Shown in pieces: positions 36,684 to 44,882 of a DNA stretch of 64,000 bases. Each line of letters begins with the position of its first letter. Position 1 is the stretch's first letter. Source of the DNA: Aestuariibacter salexigens DSM 15300 (GTDB lineage Bacteria; Pseudomonadota; Gammaproteobacteria; Enterobacterales; Alteromonadaceae); contig NZ_AUBH01000003.1 in assembly GCF_000429145.1 (NCBI RefSeq), positions 1-64,000 on the forward strand, in the 5' to 3' direction. The notes under the pieces are model-generated. The model did not search any database. It was not told where the DNA came from and saw only the letters and a list, made by a program, of their open reading frames with translations. The position numbers and the translations under genes are program-made.

Positions 36684-38129
36684 TTATTTTGCACAACTCT
36701 CTTTTCGATACTTGTAGACCTGACCATAAGCAAAAACATTAACTGTATTTTTGTCAAATTCAAATCTTAACTTGGGCTGTGTTCGCATAAAAAAACTATT
36801 CTGAGTGTCCGCAAACAATTTAAAATCAAGCCACTCTTTTCTGGCTCCAATTAGATTATTTTCTTTTAAATAAAATTTAAATATTGAGCTAGGATCCGAT
36901 TCTGATACATAACAACCTGAGAATAGTTTTAATGTTGCCAATTTATGTACTATTGGGTTTTCTAAAAGCTCAATTGCCGCTTCATATCTCTTTGCAACCC
37001 CATCGCCAAAAGAATTTGAGGTTCTGGCATATTTTACAGCTTCTTTATATTGTTCTATTGCCAGTTTAGCCTGGTCATTTAATACGTAAACATCAGCCAA
37101 TGCTTCATGATTAAATGCATATTCAGGATAGGACTCAATATTGGCTTTGAGCACAGTAATTGCACCGACAAAATCGCCCTTATTTATAAGATACTGAGAT
37201 AACTGGCTAAAAAGTTCACCTGTTTGGGTAACACTAGAGCCATAAACTCGCTTTGTTCTTTGAATAAACTTTATAAAATCATCCGAACTAAATTCAGACC
37301 ATAACGCTTCATGAAATATTGCGCCCTTGAAAACATGCTGTAAACCATCATAAACCGATTGTAAAGTAACTGACATATGCCCTTCTTCCAAATAGTGTTG
37401 ATGAGCATATACATCTTTAGACCCCCCTTTGTTTATAAGAGCATCATAAAATTGCTTCAGTTCTTGTTTCATTCCATACCCATCTAATTCACCGATACCA
37501 AAATAAATAGGAATATTAGCGCCAACTTTAAATTGCTCTGTATTTTCCAATCTACGAATTAAGTGATAGTCATCCCACCACAAAGCAGGCGAAATGATAA
37601 TATAGGCATTGAAAAAGCTATTCCCAATTAAGAATTGATGCGCAGAAAATAATCCTCCTAAAGAGTGCCCTTCAAGTATTCTAAATTGATGAGTTCTGTA
37701 ATGTTTATCAACATACTCCATTACTTCTTTTTCTATAAAGTCTGAAAACTTAACCGCCCCTCCACTTTCTTTTGAATAATTTAAATCTTGAGTAGGGGTA
37801 AAATCTTTAACCCTCGTTTTACTTGGGATCGCAACAATAATGGTTTCTGGTATTCCTTTCCATTTGGATAACATTCTGGAACTTGCTACAGCATGTTCCA
37901 GGTTTTGTGCGCCATCCAAAAGAATTAATACAGGATAAGTTGTGTCACTTTTATTATAACTATCAGGTAAGGATATAAAAAAGGTTCTCTCTTCATTAAG
38001 AACATTTGAGTGAATTAAAAATTCTGATGCTATGGAGTAATCACCTTGTGGAGTGATATTTATTTCATCAGCATTGCAATCAATGTTAACAAGAATTAAA
38101 ACAAATAGAGCAACTTTTACTATATACAT
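36684..38129 (-). CDS. Secreted alpha/beta-hydrolase (esterase-like) with TPR repeats
   Basis: A 481-residue protein. A signal peptide (VKVALFVLILVNIDCNA, cleavage near residue 20) precedes an esterase-D/IroE-like alpha/beta hydrolase. FFISLPDSY and YPVLILLDGAQNLEHA are followed by the nucleophile elbow GHSLGG (Ser156) and a candidate catalytic His251 in EEGHMSV. The acid is probably in GELDGYG. TPR-like helices follow at about 307-372 (ISQLSQ-LINKGDFVGAITVL region; NHEALADVYVLNDQAKLAIE). A C-terminal beta-rich domain with two cysteines closes the protein. The coding region is strongly AT-rich compared with its neighbours (about one third GC in a sampled line), supporting recent transfer. Substrate unknown; it is the only gene of the insert. 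Confidence 0.8.
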   Translation of the reverse strand: MYIVKVALFVLILVNIDCNADEINITPQGDYSIASEFLIHSNVLNEERTFFISLPDSYNKSDTTYPVLILLDGAQNLEHAVASSRMLSKWKGIPETIIVAIPSKTRVKDFTPTQDLNYSKESGGAVKFSDFIEKEVMEYVDKHYRTHQFRILEGHSLGGLFSAHQFLIGNSFFNAYIIISPALWWDDYHLIRRLENTEQFKVGANIPIYFGIGELDGYGMKQELKQFYDALINKGGSKDVYAHQHYLEEGHMSVTLQSVYDGLQHVFKGAIFHEALWSEFSSDDFIKFIQRTKRVYGSSVTQTGELFSQLSQYLINKGDFVGAITVLKANIESYPEYAFNHEALADVYVLNDQAKLAIEQYKEAVKYARTSNSFGDGVAKRYEAAIELLENPIVHKLATLKLFSGCYVSESDPSSIFKFYLKENNLIGARKEWLDFKLFADTQNSFFMRTQPKLRFEFDKNTVNVFAYGQVYKYRKESCAK

Positions 38130-38408
38130 ATATCTTCCAGTTTCTTAAATTTTATAAACACATAGTCGATGCGTTATCGCAGAAAGTTTTAAAATAATTT
38201 AAATAAAAGAATAAAAGAATAAAAGCCATGCTAACGTGTTAAGTCATCAACATTTTATCGTCTGCATTTTTAAGTAAGTTCAAAGTTGATGACTAACACA
38301 GTTAAAAAATTGGACTATTTTTACTTAAACAGACTTTGTTTTACTTCCAATCAACGATAGGTAACATACATATCTACCTAATACTTGAAATATCTACTTT
38401 CATTATCT
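38130..38408. other. AT-rich right flank of the insert
   Basis: 279 bases upstream of the esterase gene and before the nth remnant. It is very AT-rich and must hold the esterase promoter, but I see no clear hexamer pair and no recombinase-type inverted repeat. A short direct repeat of AATAAAAG near 38208-38225 is present. Confidence 0.4.
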
Positions 38409-38654
38409 TTTGGCTGGCCCACCATTGCTGTTGATACTCACATTTTCCGCGTATCTAACCGTACTAAGTTTGCTATGGGTAAGAACGTCGATAAAGTGGA
38501 AGAAAAGCTACTCAAGGTTGTCCCCAAAGAGTTTAAGGTCGACGTACACCATTGGCTAATCTTACACGGACGCTATACCTGCGTTGCACGCAAGCCCCGG
38601 TGCGGCTCATGTATTATTGAAGATCTCTGTGAATTTAAACAAAAAACAGAGTAA
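38409..38654 (+). pseudogene. Orphan 3' end of nth (81 codons)
   Basis: It encodes the last 81 residues of endonuclease III, from FGWPTIAVDTHIFRVSNR to the stop, including the catalytic Asp and all four cluster cysteines, but not the helix-hairpin-helix lysine. It differs from the intact gene's end at 7 of 81 residues and at about 61 of 246 bases. Differences are mostly synonymous, so both versions evolved as functional genes before they met. No start codon or ribosome site is appropriate (a TTG at 38385 is in frame but poor), so it is taken as non-functional. Confidence 0.9.
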
Positions 38655-38783
38655 ACTGCGCGCCACTTAACAACTCCTCTGCATTTTCCGCGTGGTAGCC
38701 TTTTCACGATCGCTGTTTAGCGGCCTGCGTGCACTGCAGAAAATATCATTGCGGTTTCTCAACTGCACTAGAAAGCCAATCAA

Positions 38784-40016
38784 ATGATACAAACTCTCAT
38801 TGTTAGCCTCTCTATCCTTGCTCTGCTGTTGGTGGTGCTTGAAGAGAAAATTCACATTAATAAAGCGAAAAGCACCTTATTTTTAGGCAGCCTGTGTTGG
38901 CTTATTTTTTATATTTATCCCGATTCCGGTTTTGACAGCCATCAAATAACGGAAAACCTGAACGAAAATTTATTGGAGATTGCGTCCCTATGGCTGTTTT
39001 TGATGTCAGCGATGACATTTGTTGCCTATCTGAATGGTAAAGGCTTCATATCCAGTCTGGTGCAACGCGTATTACCCAGTCAAATAACGGAACGTAAACT
39101 ACTTATTTTTCTGGGCCTTGCCGCATTTTTATTTTCGTCATTGGCTGACAACGTGACCGCCACGCTGGTCTCCGTGGCGGTCATTACACAGTTACGTATC
39201 TCGGTCCGTAAGCAGCTTAAGTATGCCGTACTGGTAGTGTTTGCGGTTAACAGTGGCGGCGTATCTCTTATTACCGGCGATGTCACTACGTTAATGATCT
39301 TCCTGGCTGACAAGGTCACCATTCTGAGTCTCTTACAACTCATTCTGCCCGCCATTGCAGGTGTCCTTACTCTGGCATTGTTACTGTCTTCAAATATGTC
39401 TGAGCTGGTTGTATTAAACACGGAGAAAAAACCAATACACGCTGCTGATAAGCTGATCGCAGTGATTTTTTTACTGACCATCATAGCGACACTAACCTTT
39501 AACGTGTTGTTTAATGTGCCGCCAGTGCTGACTTTTTTATTCGGTTTAAGTCTGATGTTTCTGTGCGGTCATTTTATGCATAAGCCTAAGACCAACCCGA
39601 ATGTGCTCAACTATATTCGTGAAATTGAGTTCGACACGTTGCTGTTTTTCTTGGGAATTTTATTAATTGTTGGCGCATTGAAAGTACTACATGTGCTAGA
39701 CGACATTGCGCTGCTCTATCAGTACCTACCAACCTCTGTGGCAAATTATCTGTTAGGTATCGCATCGGCACTGATAGATAACGTTCCGTTGACAGCCGCC
39801 GTGTTAAAAGCAAACGTAAACCTCACTGCCACTGAATGGTTATCGATGACCTACGCGGTAGGCGTAGGAGGCTCTCTGCTTGTTATCGGCTCTGCTGCCG
39901 GTATTATTGCGATGAGCAAAGTAAAAGAACTTAACTTCATGAGTTACCTGAGAATGTCGTTTCGTTTATTACTGGCCTACTCCGTTGGCTACTGGCTAAC
40001 GGTATTTATGTTGTAG
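38784..40016 (+). CDS. nhaD: NhaD-type sodium/proton antiporter
   Basis: A 410-residue inner-membrane protein with about 11 hydrophobic segments. The ion-transporter signature blocks are FSSLADNVTATLVSVAVITQ, NSGGVSLITGDVTTLMIFLA, FDTLLFFLGILLIVGAL, and ALIDNVPLTAAVLK with GVGGSLLVIGSAAGIIAMS. These match NhaD antiporters of vibrios and alteromonads, which export sodium at alkaline pH. It is transcribed alone, 130 bases after the nth remnant. In the interpreted ancestral order it would lie directly behind rsx-nth. Confidence 0.88.
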   Translation: MIQTLIVSLSILALLLVVLEEKIHINKAKSTLFLGSLCWLIFYIYPDSGFDSHQITENLNENLLEIASLWLFLMSAMTFVAYLNGKGFISSLVQRVLPSQITERKLLIFLGLAAFLFSSLADNVTATLVSVAVITQLRISVRKQLKYAVLVVFAVNSGGVSLITGDVTTLMIFLADKVTILSLLQLILPAIAGVLTLALLLSSNMSELVVLNTEKKPIHAADKLIAVIFLLTIIATLTFNVLFNVPPVLTFLFGLSLMFLCGHFMHKPKTNPNVLNYIREIEFDTLLFFLGILLIVGALKVLHVLDDIALLYQYLPTSVANYLLGIASALIDNVPLTAAVLKANVNLTATEWLSMTYAVGVGGSLLVIGSAAGIIAMSKVKELNFMSYLRMSFRLLLAYSVGYWLTVFML

Positions 40017-40114
40017 TCATTCAGCCTGATATCAATAGAAACCCGTTGCCTGTGATCTGCCTTTGTTAAATTTACGAATTGTAGTAACACACAGACAATC
40101 ATTGAGGAGCTTTT

Positions 40115-40501
40115 ATGCGCATTCTTCACACCATGCTACGAGTCGGCGATTTAGATCGCTCGGTAGAGTTTTACACTAAGGTCATGGGCATGACCTTATT
40201 GCGCCAGGCAGATAACGAACAGTACCGCTATACCCTGGCGTTTGTGGGTTACGGACCTGAATCAGAGCAAGCCGTGTTGGAGCTGACGTATAACTGGGAC
40301 ACCAGCGAGTACGATATGGGAAATGCCTATGGCCACATCGCCATTGGCGTCGAAGACATTTACGGGCTGTGCGAGCAAATTGAACAGAACGGCGGCGATG
40401 TGTATCGCAAGCCAGGGCCGGTACTTGGCGGCAAGACAGTCATTGCTTTTGTACGCGATCCTGATGGTTACGCGATCGAACTTATTGAACGCAAAGGCTG
40501 A
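40115..40501 (+). CDS. gloA: Lactoylglutathione lyase (glyoxalase I)
   Basis: A 128-residue cytoplasmic metalloenzyme that converts the methylglyoxal-glutathione hemithioacetal to lactoylglutathione. All four metal ligands of the E. coli enzyme are at identical positions: His5, Glu56, His74 and Glu122. The start has TTGAGGAG seven bases upstream. The short form without a zinc-loop insertion suggests a nickel-dependent type (family knowledge). Confidence 0.96.
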   Translation: MRILHTMLRVGDLDRSVEFYTKVMGMTLLRQADNEQYRYTLAFVGYGPESEQAVLELTYNWDTSEYDMGNAYGHIAIGVEDIYGLCEQIEQNGGDVYRKPGPVLGGKTVIAFVRDPDGYAIELIERKG

Positions 40502-40506
40502 CATAA

Positions 40507-41490
40507 ATGCGGATTGCGGCATTACTGCTGCTATTCATCTTTTCTAGTAGAGCATACTGTCAGGCATTGGTTATCGCGCACCGCGGTGCGTCAGGCTACC
40601 TCCCGGAACACAGCATTGCCGCAGCAGCCCTCGCTTACGGTACAGGTGCTGACTACATTGAACAGGACATCGTTTTGTCAAAAGACAAGGTGCCGGTTGT
40701 CTTGCATGACATCCACCTTGGCACCGTTACAGATGTCGAACGTCGTTTTCCCGAACGAAAACGAGACGATGGTCGCTATTATGTGATTGACTTTACCCTG
40801 GATGAACTCAAGCAGCTTCGTCTGCATGAACGCCAAAAGCAAAATGGCCAGCAGGTCTACCCATCGCGTTTTCAGGCGCGGGGAGACTTTCGTATTGCCA
40901 CATTTGAAGAGCATATTCAGCTCGTCAATGAATTGAATCGAATGACAGGCAAAAACGTGGGTCTGTATGCGGAAATCAAGGCCCCGGCGTGGCACCAAAA
41001 ACAAGATGCTGATATCAGCAGCATCGTGCTGGAAGTATTACGCCAGTATCAACTTGATGATGCCTCCCTGCCTATATTTATCCAATGCTTTGACTTTACC
41101 GAGCTGCGACGCTGGCGAGAAAAACTGAATGCAAAGGTGAAACTTATCCAACTGATTGGCGAAAACGAGTGGCAGGAATCCGATACCGATTATGAACAAC
41201 TTATCAAGCCTGACGGCCTGGCCAGGATCGCTGAATTCGCCCAGGGAATCGGACCCTGGATCCCTCAGTTGGTAGACTTATCAACGACTGAGCAAACGTC
41301 ACTTATGAACGACGCACGTAAAGCTGGCTTACTGGTCCACCCCTACACGTTTAGAGTTGATGATTTACCCGACGGCGTGAGTCCGCAACATGCCATGCAC
41401 ACTCTGCTAAATGTCGTAAAGGTTGACGGCATTTTTACTGACTTCAGTGACCGCGTATTGGCCTATCAGCAAGCACATGGCATGCGTTAG
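40507..41490 (+). CDS. glpQ: Periplasmic glycerophosphodiester phosphodiesterase
   Basis: A 327-residue secreted enzyme hydrolysing deacylated phospholipids to glycerol 3-phosphate and an alcohol. The signal peptide covers residues 1-19 (LLLLFIFSSRAYCQA). The catalytic TIM-barrel start is AHRGASGYLPEHS (His25, Arg26, Glu34), then DYIEQDIVLSKD (Glu52, Asp54) and VVLHDIHLGT (His67). The C-terminal VDGIFTDFSDRVLAY is typical. It starts five bases after gloA and overlaps the motY stop on the opposite strand by four bases. Confidence 0.92.
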   Translation: MRIAALLLLFIFSSRAYCQALVIAHRGASGYLPEHSIAAAALAYGTGADYIEQDIVLSKDKVPVVLHDIHLGTVTDVERRFPERKRDDGRYYVIDFTLDELKQLRLHERQKQNGQQVYPSRFQARGDFRIATFEEHIQLVNELNRMTGKNVGLYAEIKAPAWHQKQDADISSIVLEVLRQYQLDDASLPIFIQCFDFTELRRWREKLNAKVKLIQLIGENEWQESDTDYEQLIKPDGLARIAEFAQGIGPWIPQLVDLSTTEQTSLMNDARKAGLLVHPYTFRVDDLPDGVSPQHAMHTLLNVVKVDGIFTDFSDRVLAYQQAHGMR

Positions 41491-42365
41491 GATTTCGCCA
41501 TCCTGATTACCACGCGACGGTTTTTAGCCCGTGACATGTCGTTTGAATTAGGCGCCACATGACGTTTTTCACCATGTCCTGTGACCTCAATTCTGTCTGG
41601 CGCAACCCCCATACGGCTGAAGTAGTCTTTGATCTGGGTAGCTCGCCTGATGGATAACTGCTCATTGTTCCAACGGCCGCCATAGCTATCGGTGTAACCA
41701 TCCAGCAGCACTAATTCAAGCTCACTATCCTCTTTAAGATATTCGCCAATCATTGCCAGACGGCGTTGAGAGTATTTGCTCAGCTCGACACTGTTCTTTT
41801 TGTAGGACAGTACCGTGTAGGCAATATCTTCAAAGCTGTACGGCAATAAATTAGCGACGCAGTCGACAAACGCGTGATAAGGCTCCATAAAATTACTGGC
41901 GTGAAGACTTACGGCAACCTTATCAAATTCGTTGTACCAGTCCTGATAGTAAACCGTAGGTTGATACCCCTTCTCCAGCTCAGAAAGCACCGTCCAGGCA
42001 GTGTCCTCAGGCAGATCGCCATTGTACTGCGCACGAATCGTCATATCATCAAGACGCTTTTGCGGCTTGCCAGGCATCCACGATGGAGGCACCGAATATA
42101 CCGCTGCAACGCCTCGGTTTTTTGGCAGGCGCAGCATATCCAACTCAAATTCCATGTTCAGCTGCTTGGAGGCCATGCTGGTAAACAGTGCCGTGCCATA
42201 GCCGGGGATCGCATGGGCTAGCGTGCACTGCAGGCGGTTACTGGTTTCTACCCGCCAGTCAGAAGACGGTATTTCAGAGTGGTATTGTCGCAGGCTGGCG
42301 TGCGAAGCCATACTGGATGACAGGCTGGCAAATGCAACGGCGACCCATAATTTGCGTATCATCAT
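41487..42365 (-). CDS. motY: MotY-like T-ring protein of the sodium-driven flagellar motor
   Basis: A 292-residue periplasmic protein, close to the 293 of Vibrio MotY. A signal peptide (AVAFASLSSSMASHA) leads to the MotY-specific N-terminal domain (DWRVETSNRLQCTLAHAIPG; FELDMLRLPKNRGVAAVYSV). An OmpA-type peptidoglycan-binding domain follows (VLLDGYTDSYGGRWNNEQLS, RIEVTGHGEKRHVAPN, AKNRRVVIRM). It anchors the PomAB stator in sodium motors, which supports a marine host. It stands alone with two ATGs in tandem at the start. Confidence 0.92.
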   Translation of the reverse strand: MMIRKLWVAVAFASLSSSMASHASLRQYHSEIPSSDWRVETSNRLQCTLAHAIPGYGTALFTSMASKQLNMEFELDMLRLPKNRGVAAVYSVPPSWMPGKPQKRLDDMTIRAQYNGDLPEDTAWTVLSELEKGYQPTVYYQDWYNEFDKVAVSLHASNFMEPYHAFVDCVANLLPYSFEDIAYTVLSYKKNSVELSKYSQRRLAMIGEYLKEDSELELVLLDGYTDSYGGRWNNEQLSIRRATQIKDYFSRMGVAPDRIEVTGHGEKRHVAPNSNDMSRAKNRRVVIRMAKS

Positions 42366-42528
42366 TATTTGTAAATCCCCAACTGTATGCAGGTATTATC
42401 GGCCACAAAACACATTTTTAAAGTCCAACGATGCACCTTCGTCAATCATCGTTGGTTGTCCTGATTTTGCTACTCGACACTGATATACTCCACGCCAGTT
42501 TATACAACTTTAGCGAGTACCGTGTATT

Positions 42529-43143
42529 TTGGCATTGAATCAACGTTTTCGAGGTTACTTTCCGGTCATTATTGACGTCGAGACAGCGGGCTTTAATGCC
42601 ACAACCGATGCCTTACTTGAGGTCGCAGCAGTGACGGTCAAAATGCTCCCGAACGGAGAGTTGGAGCCTGATCAGACCTTTCATTATCATATTGAGCCGT
42701 TTGCAGGGGCTAACCTTGAACCTGCCGCGTTGGAATTCAATGGTATCGACCCGCACTGTGCACTGCGGGGCGCGATAAGTGAACAGGATGCCATGAAGGA
42801 GTTGTGCAAAGGGGTCCGCAAGGCGCAAAAAAAAGCAGAATGCCAGCGTTCGGTCATCGTTGCACATAACGCGTCGTTCGATCAGGGTTTCATCAATGCG
42901 GCATGTCAGCGCTCTGACGTAAAGCGCACACCTTTCCACCCGTTTGTGTCATTTGATACGACGACTTTAGCTGGACTGGCATTGGGACAGACAGTATTGG
43001 TGAAAGCATGCGAAGCGGCTGACATTGCGTTTGATCAGCGCGAGGCCCACTCTGCCTTATACGATGCGCAGCGTACAGCCGAGCTGTTCTGTCATATTGT
43101 CAACAAGTGGCGCACCCTGGGTGGTTGGCCACCAGCGAGTTGA
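42529..43143 (+). CDS. rnt: Ribonuclease T
   Basis: A 204-residue DEDDh 3' exonuclease that trims tRNA CCA ends and matures stable RNAs. The four acidic residues lie in [12 protein letters not shown] (Asp16, Glu18), [10 protein letters not shown] and [12 protein letters not shown], the last with the general-base His. [20 protein letters not shown] is an RNase T block. An in-frame TAG at 42511 leaves only TTG at 42529 (or 42535) as a plausible start, since no ATG or GTG is in frame. The spacing from a GAG is loose, suggesting weak initiation. Confidence 0.93.
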   Translation: MALNQRFRGYFPVIIDVETAGFNATTDALLEVAAVTVKMLPNGELEPDQTFHYHIEPFAGANLEPAALEFNGIDPHCALRGAISEQDAMKELCKGVRKAQKKAECQRSVIVAHNASFDQGFINAACQRSDVKRTPFHPFVSFDTTTLAGLALGQTVLVKACEAADIAFDQREAHSALYDAQRTAELFCHIVNKWRTLGGWPPAS

Positions 43144-43153
43144 ATTCAGGCAA

Positions 43154-43180
43154 TAAAAAAGCCGCCCGCAGGCGGCTTTG
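43154..43180 (-). terminator. Terminator between peroxiredoxin gene and rnt
   Basis: AAAGCCGCC (43158-43166) and GGCGGCTTT (43171-43179) form a perfect stem with a CGCA loop. On the minus strand it ends in TTTTTT, so it mainly serves the peroxiredoxin gene; it may also stop rnt transcripts weakly. Confidence 0.85.
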
Positions 43181-43195
43181 AAAACGAAAGGAGAG

Positions 43196-43801
43196 TTACA
43201 GGCTCTCTGAATTTTCTGACAGGTACTTCGCCACACCTTCAGGTGATGCGTCCATACCTGATTGGCCTTGTTGCCAGCCAGCAGGACACACCTCACCATG
43301 CTCCTGGTGGAACTGCAGCGCATCAACCATACGCAGCATTTCGTCTACGTTACGGCCGAGTGGCAGGTCATTAACTACTTGATGACGTACTACGCCCTCT
43401 TCATCGATCAGGAACGAACCGCGGAACGCAACGCCGTCTGTAGGATGCTCTACGTCGTACGCCTGACAGATTTCATGCTTAACGTCGGCAACCAGGGTGT
43501 ATTTAACCTGACCGATACCGCCATCATTGATTGCCGTGTTGCGCCATGCGTTATGACTAAATTGAGAATCGATAGACACACCGATAACTTCAACACCACG
43601 TTTCTGGAATTCTTCAAATCGCTTATCGAATGCTATCAGCTCTGACGGACAAACGAATGTAAAGTCCAGAGGATAAAAGAAGATGACCGTTTTCTTTCCT
43701 TTGGTGGCTTCTGACAGAGTGAAGCTATCAACTATTTCACCGTTTCCAAGCACTGCAGCGGCAGTGAAGTCCGGGGCAGGACGACCTACGAGTACGCTCA
43801 T
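43196..43801 (-). CDS. 2-Cys peroxiredoxin (AhpC/Prx1 type)
   Basis: A 201-residue thiol peroxidase reducing hydrogen peroxide and organic peroxides. The peroxidatic Cys51 lies in FYPLDFTFVCPSELIAF and the resolving Cys172 in EVCPAGWQQGQ. GVAFRGSFLIDEEGVVRHQV and LPLGRNVDEMLR are typical. The start ATG at 43801 has GGAG six bases upstream; a TTG four codons earlier falls in the ribosome site. No ahpF is adjacent, so it probably uses thioredoxin. It is divergent from bfd. Confidence 0.94.
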   Translation of the reverse strand: MSVLVGRPAPDFTAAAVLGNGEIVDSFTLSEATKGKKTVIFFYPLDFTFVCPSELIAFDKRFEEFQKRGVEVIGVSIDSQFSHNAWRNTAINDGGIGQVKYTLVADVKHEICQAYDVEHPTDGVAFRGSFLIDEEGVVRHQVVNDLPLGRNVDEMLRMVDALQFHQEHGEVCPAGWQQGQSGMDASPEGVAKYLSENSESL

Positions 43802-43973
43802 TTGATTCTCCAAAATGATTTGTTAGTTAGGTTTTTATCGGTGTGTTTTGTCTCAGAATCCGGCACGACACACCTGTAATACTACGCTTGGAATATAGGT
43901 ACGGATTAATGAAAAACAAGCGACACCTCGAAAAAATCACAATTGATTAAATTTTTGCTTGAATTTATCTAAA

Positions 43974-43988
43974 TAACAATTATTATCA
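43974..43988. promoter_or_regulatory. Fur box upstream of bfd
   Basis: TAACAATTATTATCA matches 12 of 14 defined positions of the 7-1-7 Fur consensus TGATAATnATTATCA. It lies 28 bases before the bfd start, overlapping the probable promoter. Iron-dependent repression of bfd by Fur is known in other bacteria. Confidence 0.8.
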
Positions 43989-44015
43989 TTTGCATCTACT
44001 TTTTCAGGGGCCAGT

Positions 44016-44210
44016 ATGTACGTTTGCATGTGTTACGGTGTGACCGATAAACAAATTGCTCGCGCAGTGAAAGAATCGGGCGTGGGTAATGTGCGTCAAC
44101 TGCGTCAACAACTGCAGCTCGGCTCACAGTGCGGAAAGTGCATTCAGATGGCACAGCAAATTATCGACGATACGATTGTCGATGAATCACTGTTTAAAGA
44201 CGTTGGCTAG
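44016..44210 (+). CDS. bfd: Bacterioferritin-associated ferredoxin
   Basis: A 64-residue 2Fe-2S protein that reduces bacterioferritin cores to release iron. The four cluster cysteines are Cys4 and Cys6 (MYVCMCYGVTD) and Cys39 and Cys42 (SQCGKC). Length and spacing match E. coli Bfd. No bacterioferritin gene is in the window. The Fur box predicts expression under iron shortage. Confidence 0.95.
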   Translation: MYVCMCYGVTDKQIARAVKESGVGNVRQLRQQLQLGSQCGKCIQMAQQIIDDTIVDESLFKDVG

Positions 44211-44242
44211 CTAACGTCTGCCGAGTAGATATGAAATGTGAA

Positions 44243-44270
44243 AAGAGCGCCTGCGGCGCTCTTGTTATTT
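44243..44270. terminator. Bidirectional terminator between bfd and grxD
   Basis: AAGAGCGCC (44243-44251) and GGCGCTCTT (44255-44263) pair perfectly around TGC. T-rich sequence follows on both strands (TTGTTATTT on plus, TTTT on minus), fitting the convergent genes. Confidence 0.85.
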
Positions 44271-44279
44271 GTTAAGTGC

Positions 44280-44618
44280 TTATTCGTCGTCCGCGGGCTT
44301 GGTTTTGGCCGCCGTCTCCTTTATTAGGGGTTGCAGTTCTCCCTGTTGAAACATCTCCAGGATGATGTCACAACCACCAATCAATTCACCCTCAACCCAC
44401 AGCTGTGGAAACGTTGGCCAATCCGCATACTTCGGCAGTTCCGCCCGAATGTCAGGATTCTGTAAAATATCAACATACGCAAAGGCCTCGCCGCAGGACA
44501 TGAGTGCCTGCGCAGCCTGAGCAGAAAAGCCGCAGTTAGGCATCTTCGGCGATCCTTTCATATATAACAGAATCGGATTCTCTTCTATCTGCTGCTTTAT
44601 TCGGTCAAGTGTATCCAT
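44280..44618 (-). CDS. grxD: Monothiol glutaredoxin Grx4
   Basis: A 112-residue CGFS-type glutaredoxin that holds and transfers 2Fe-2S clusters. MKGSPKMPNCGFSAQA contains Cys29 of the CGFS motif, and WPTFPQLWVEGELIGGCDI binds glutathione. The C-terminal extension AAKTKPADDE is short and charged. It sits between bfd and sodB in an iron/oxidative-stress neighbourhood. Confidence 0.95.
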   Translation of the reverse strand: MDTLDRIKQQIEENPILLYMKGSPKMPNCGFSAQAAQALMSCGEAFAYVDILQNPDIRAELPKYADWPTFPQLWVEGELIGGCDIILEMFQQGELQPLIKETAAKTKPADDE

Positions 44619-44882
44619 GTAAGAGCGCTCTCATATAAAACGAATGTGTTGGGATCATTTGGGCCATACGGAGAAATTTCAAGGTATCATTGCCCGTGCA
44701 AGGCGACAAGTGATCTGAAATGTCGTTAAGCCATTACTTATTACGGTATTTTATCTACTCGGCATTGGTTTTTTCCGATCAAACCGCATATCTTTCAGCT
44801 ATAGCCGATCAATGGCGCATTGTTGCGCCTGTTTGGTCGACAAGCTACGTAAATATGTGACGATCAAAAATGGAGACACAAC
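44619..44882. other. Intergenic region between grxD and sodB
   Basis: 264 bases upstream of two divergent genes. A short hairpin (GGCGCA-TTGT-TGCGCC, 44814-44829) lies in the likely sodB leader and GGAGACA precedes the sodB ATG. I see no clear Fur box or protein gene here. Confidence 0.4.

Larger units (their letters stand above)
36391..38408. mobile_element. Putative 2.0-kb insertion in nth carrying an esterase-like cargo gene
   Basis: The segment lies between two copies of an 11-base sequence, TTTGGCTGGCC (36391-36401 and 38409-38419), which begins both copies of the nth 3' end. Left of this point the two sites are unrelated; right of it they match to the stop codon. This is the pattern of integration inside a gene with replacement of its end, as for e14 in icd. 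Within it are the nth replacement end, a weak hairpin and one AT-rich minus-strand gene; no integrase or transposase is visible. Acquisition by homologous recombination with foreign DNA is an alternative. Confidence 0.55.

Noticed and set aside
38385-38408. A TTG start that would make the nth remnant an 89-residue protein
   Set aside because: No ribosome site, and the product would lack the catalytic lysine and the helix-hairpin-helix; treated as a pseudogene.
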